Shown piece after piece: positions 62,211 through 64,000 of a stretch of 64,000 nt of DNA. Origin of the DNA: Trichomonas vaginalis G3 (Eukaryota; Parabasalia; Trichomonadida; Trichomonadidae). The number at the start of each line of letters is the position of its first letter. Within the stretch, counting starts at the first letter, position 1. Position numbers and translations under genes: made by a program. The notes beneath the pieces were generated by a model that saw nothing but the letters and a program-made list of their open reading frames with translations, was not told where the DNA came from and did no database searches. Location of the stretch: positions 20,304,082 to 20,368,081 of the forward strand of contig NC_067207.1 in assembly GCF_026262505.1 (NCBI RefSeq). The letters are read 5' to 3'.

Positions 62211-62495
62211 TCATAAATTTTCCTCAATATCTTCATCATCAGTGTTAACCCTATTGTAGTCATACTTGAAGCCATAAACTTTCTCTAACTTCTTAACGTA
62301 TAATTTACATAACTTACCTTCGTCATCGTATGGTTTAATGATATAACTATTTCTATCTTTATAAACAGTCAATGAAAAGTCAACTGGTCTCGGATGTATT
62401 TGAAAGAACATGTTATGCTCAGGAAGGAAGAATAAATGTTTAAATGTATGTTTGTTATATGTTTTGATTTGTATGAGTTGCTGTTGTTCTGTCAT
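62211..62495 (-). CDS. Small ORF of a second virus-like element fragment
   Basis: About 94 residues from the ATG at 62495 (MTEQQQLIQIKTYNKH); an upstream TTG extends the open frame by three codons. The end is acidic (NTDDEDIEENL). No recognised domain. It looks whole. Same strand as its two neighbours, as in gene blocks of Polinton-like elements. Confidence 0.5.
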   Translation of the reverse strand: MTEQQQLIQIKTYNKHTFKHLFFLPEHNMFFQIHPRPVDFSLTVYKDRNSYIIKPYDDEGKLCKLYVKKLEKVYGFKYDYNRVNTDDEDIEENL

Positions 62496-62579
62496 TACAT
62501 CCAAATAAATAAAAATAATTTTAAAAAATAAAATAAAAAATAAATGATATCACCACCCACACGTATGAAAACATAGCAC

Positions 62580-62648
62580 AAAAATAAATTTAGGTGAAAT
62601 GGTGAGATCTCACCTCTTTTTTTCACCTGTTTTTTCACCCTGTTGAAT
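62580..62648. repeat. Diverged version of the Polinton-like intergenic repeat block
   Basis: AATTTAGGTGAAATGGTGAG, then ATCTCACCTC, TTTTTTTCACCTG, TTTTTTCACCC and TTGAATTC. This has the same order of words as the 43.3 kb block (TTTAGGGTAGAAGGGTATATCT, AACCTC, TTTTCTAACCTC, TTTTCTACCC, TTGAATT), with GGTGAAA in place of GGTAGAA. Confidence 0.6.
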
Positions 62649-62891
62649 TCATTGCTTTATAACTCTCTTCCTTTCCAACTCTTCTAACTTCTTCTTAAGT
62701 TCAGCAATGTTGTCCTCATGAAGTTTAATCTTTCTCAAAATTCCTTCTTTATCTAATGGTTGCTTTATCTTTCTAAACTGAACTCTACCATCCTTCATAG
62801 TATGAATGTAAAAACCTTCTGGAATAGTTCCTGATTTAATGTATTCTACCAAAAACTTTTGTTTCATTGCTTCAGTGACTTTATTTGTCAT
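62649..62891 (-). CDS. Small coiled-coil ORF of the second virus-like fragment
   Basis: 80 residues: an N-terminal part (KQKFLVEYIKSGTIPEGFYI) and a C-terminal coiled coil (ENIAELKKKLEELERKR style). No recognised family. Looks whole. Confidence 0.5.
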   Translation of the reverse strand: MTNKVTEAMKQKFLVEYIKSGTIPEGFYIHTMKDGRVQFRKIKQPLDKEGILRKIKLHEDNIAELKKKLEELERKRVIKQ

Positions 62892-63589
62892 TTAATCAAA
62901 GGTGAAGCTAGCACAGCGATAATGGATTTCATGACTTTTTAGTATTTCATGCAATCTTAACAGATAGCCTTACAAGTACTTCCAGTGTCCCTAGCTGTCT
63001 CTCCTTTTATTAACTCCATGACATTTATAATCTCGCGAAACTTAACAGGTAGCATAACAGATTAAAATCAGATGAGGTTTTGAACCAAAAATTCTAAGCA
63101 ACGTTGTCAAGGATTTGAGGAACTAGGGACAGAGTGTGGCAAAGTCCAAGATTTAATTTATCTTCATCTGTTCATCAGCTATCTCATCTAATATGCAATA
63201 TTTTATTCATAAACTCGTGGCAAACCCACTAACTTTCATTATGTTCATCTGCATGCTTCATCTGATAAAGTATGACTTTCATTAACTCTGTGAGATAATG
63301 AAAACTACTAGGGACAGAGACCATGGCAAAGTTTATGACTTTCATTATTTCCAGAACTTAATGAAAACTATAGGGACAGAGACCATGGCAAAGTTCATGA
63401 TTTAATTTATTCTCTCACTAACAACAACACAAACTCCAACACTAACATCAAGTACTAACCTCAGCACAAATGACAAACACTAACAACAAACACAAACTCC
63501 AACACTAACATCAAGTACTAACCTCAGCACAAATGACAAACGCTAACAACAAACACAAACTCCAACACTAACGACAAAAATAAATGTCC
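62892..63589. other. Repeat-rich non-coding region of the second virus-like fragment
   Basis: A TAGGGACAGAG...TGGCAAAG block occurs three times, near 63123, 63309 and 63370, each followed by an ATGA or AAGATTTAATT-type word. Then comes the 63-bp tandem listed separately. No gene. Confidence 0.5.
63420..63575 (+). repeat. 63-bp tandem repeat, about 2.5 units
   Basis: ACTCCAACACTAAC-containing units start at 63431, 63494 and 63557, almost identical. They consist of CACTAACA/CAAACTC words and lie just past the end of the minus-strand ORF. Confidence 0.85.
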
Positions 63590-64000
63590 TCACTTCTTAA
63601 CAAAGTAATATGTGCTTCTTACACCACCATAGCTCAAACGTTTCTTTTCAAACATCGATTGAAACTTATTTTGAGCCATTGGCTTTAGTCTCTTTTTCTT
63701 CAAATACGCCAAGAAATCTTCTTCACATCTTTTCACCTCATAGCCTTCTTTAAACTCCTCCTTGTTAAGTTCTATGAAATCCTTTATCTCATTCTTTGTT
63801 GCAATGGCTTCTTCACGAACGACATCATGAACTATTTCAACACTGTTCTCATGTATGACCTCCTCACTGTTCTCATGAACTATTTCATCACTGTTCTCAT
63901 GAACTATTTCAACACTGTTCTCATGAACTATTTCATCACTGTTCTCATGAACTATTTCAACACTGTTCTCATGAACTATTTCAACACTGTTCTCATGTAT
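63590..64000 (-). CDS. Partial ORF with 8-residue acidic repeats, second virus-like fragment
   Basis: Open from the right edge of the window to TGA at 63590-63592, at least 136 codons; the start is outside. The edge-side part is made of NSVEIVHE / NSDEIVHE units (24-bp tandem). The C-terminal part (EEFKEGYEVKRCEEDFLAYL, then KPMAQNKFQSMFEKKRLSYG and STYYFVKK) looks like a small winged-helix or D5-type C-terminal domain, a weak inference. Confidence 0.55.
   Translation of the reverse strand: MHENSVEIVHENSVEIVHENSDEIVHENSVEIVHENSDEIVHENSEEVIHENSVEIVHDVVREEAIATKNEIKDFIELNKEEFKEGYEVKRCEEDFLAYLKKKRLKPMAQNKFQSMFEKKRLSYGGVRSTYYFVKK

Overview
The window is AT-rich protist DNA with compact, intron-free protein genes. 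Its candidate promoters are initiator-like TCAYW hexamers just upstream of ATG codons, and some stop codons are followed directly by A (TAAA). Its surface proteins end in NPLF-type cytoplasmic tails, 5S rRNA genes are in tandem, and it holds a Polinton-like element, a pogo-like element, 8-bp-target-site elements and a Mutator-like element. Together this points to a parabasalid, most likely Trichomonas (T. vaginalis or a close relative). The short 334-bp 5S unit fits Trichomonas better than Tritrichomonas as I recall the literature. The species call is inference.

From 1 to 29.9 kb the window is host DNA. It holds the tail of a membrane protein, a PreP/falcilysin-type M16 peptidase (-), two copies of a two-TM Cys-rich membrane protein (-; one intact, one broken at its 5' side) on either side of a frameshifted poly(A)-binding-protein gene (-), three tandem surface-protein paralogs (+) with Thr/Pro/Phe repeat stalks, a TruA/PUS-type pseudouridine synthase (-), a ~2000-residue acidic repeat protein with coiled coil and RRM (-), a helical-repeat protein (-), a PP2A B56 regulatory subunit (+), a 2.6 kb AT-rich desert and an unassigned basic protein (-).

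From 29.95 to 36.95 kb lie two near-identical 3.4 kb elements with 19-bp terminal inverted repeats, in opposite orientation around a 186-bp spacer. Their 8-bp target-site duplications match only if the spacer is flipped, so the spacer appears to have inverted by recombination between the two copies, or to have been mis-oriented in assembly.

From 38,728 to 60,642 lies the most striking object: a ~21.9 kb segment bounded by identical 86-bp terminal inverted repeats and a perfect 9-bp direct repeat (GCAAGATTT), the mark of a Mutator-like insertion. Inside are two arrays of long hairpins with ~122-bp period, a pogo-like transposon with an intact DDD transposase, a Polinton-like virus-derived element (fossil, left part better preserved than right), a 100-N assembly gap, and a tandem array of 14 5S rRNA genes that ends 10 bp from the right terminal repeat. 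A 5S rRNA array carried inside a giant transposon is, to my knowledge, not a described arrangement. The matching 9-bp repeats on both sides of the gap independently support the scaffold join.

From 60.65 to 64 kb there is a short GRF-type zinc-finger gene that looks broken and a second virus-like fragment (-) with small ORFs and tandem repeats, running off the window.
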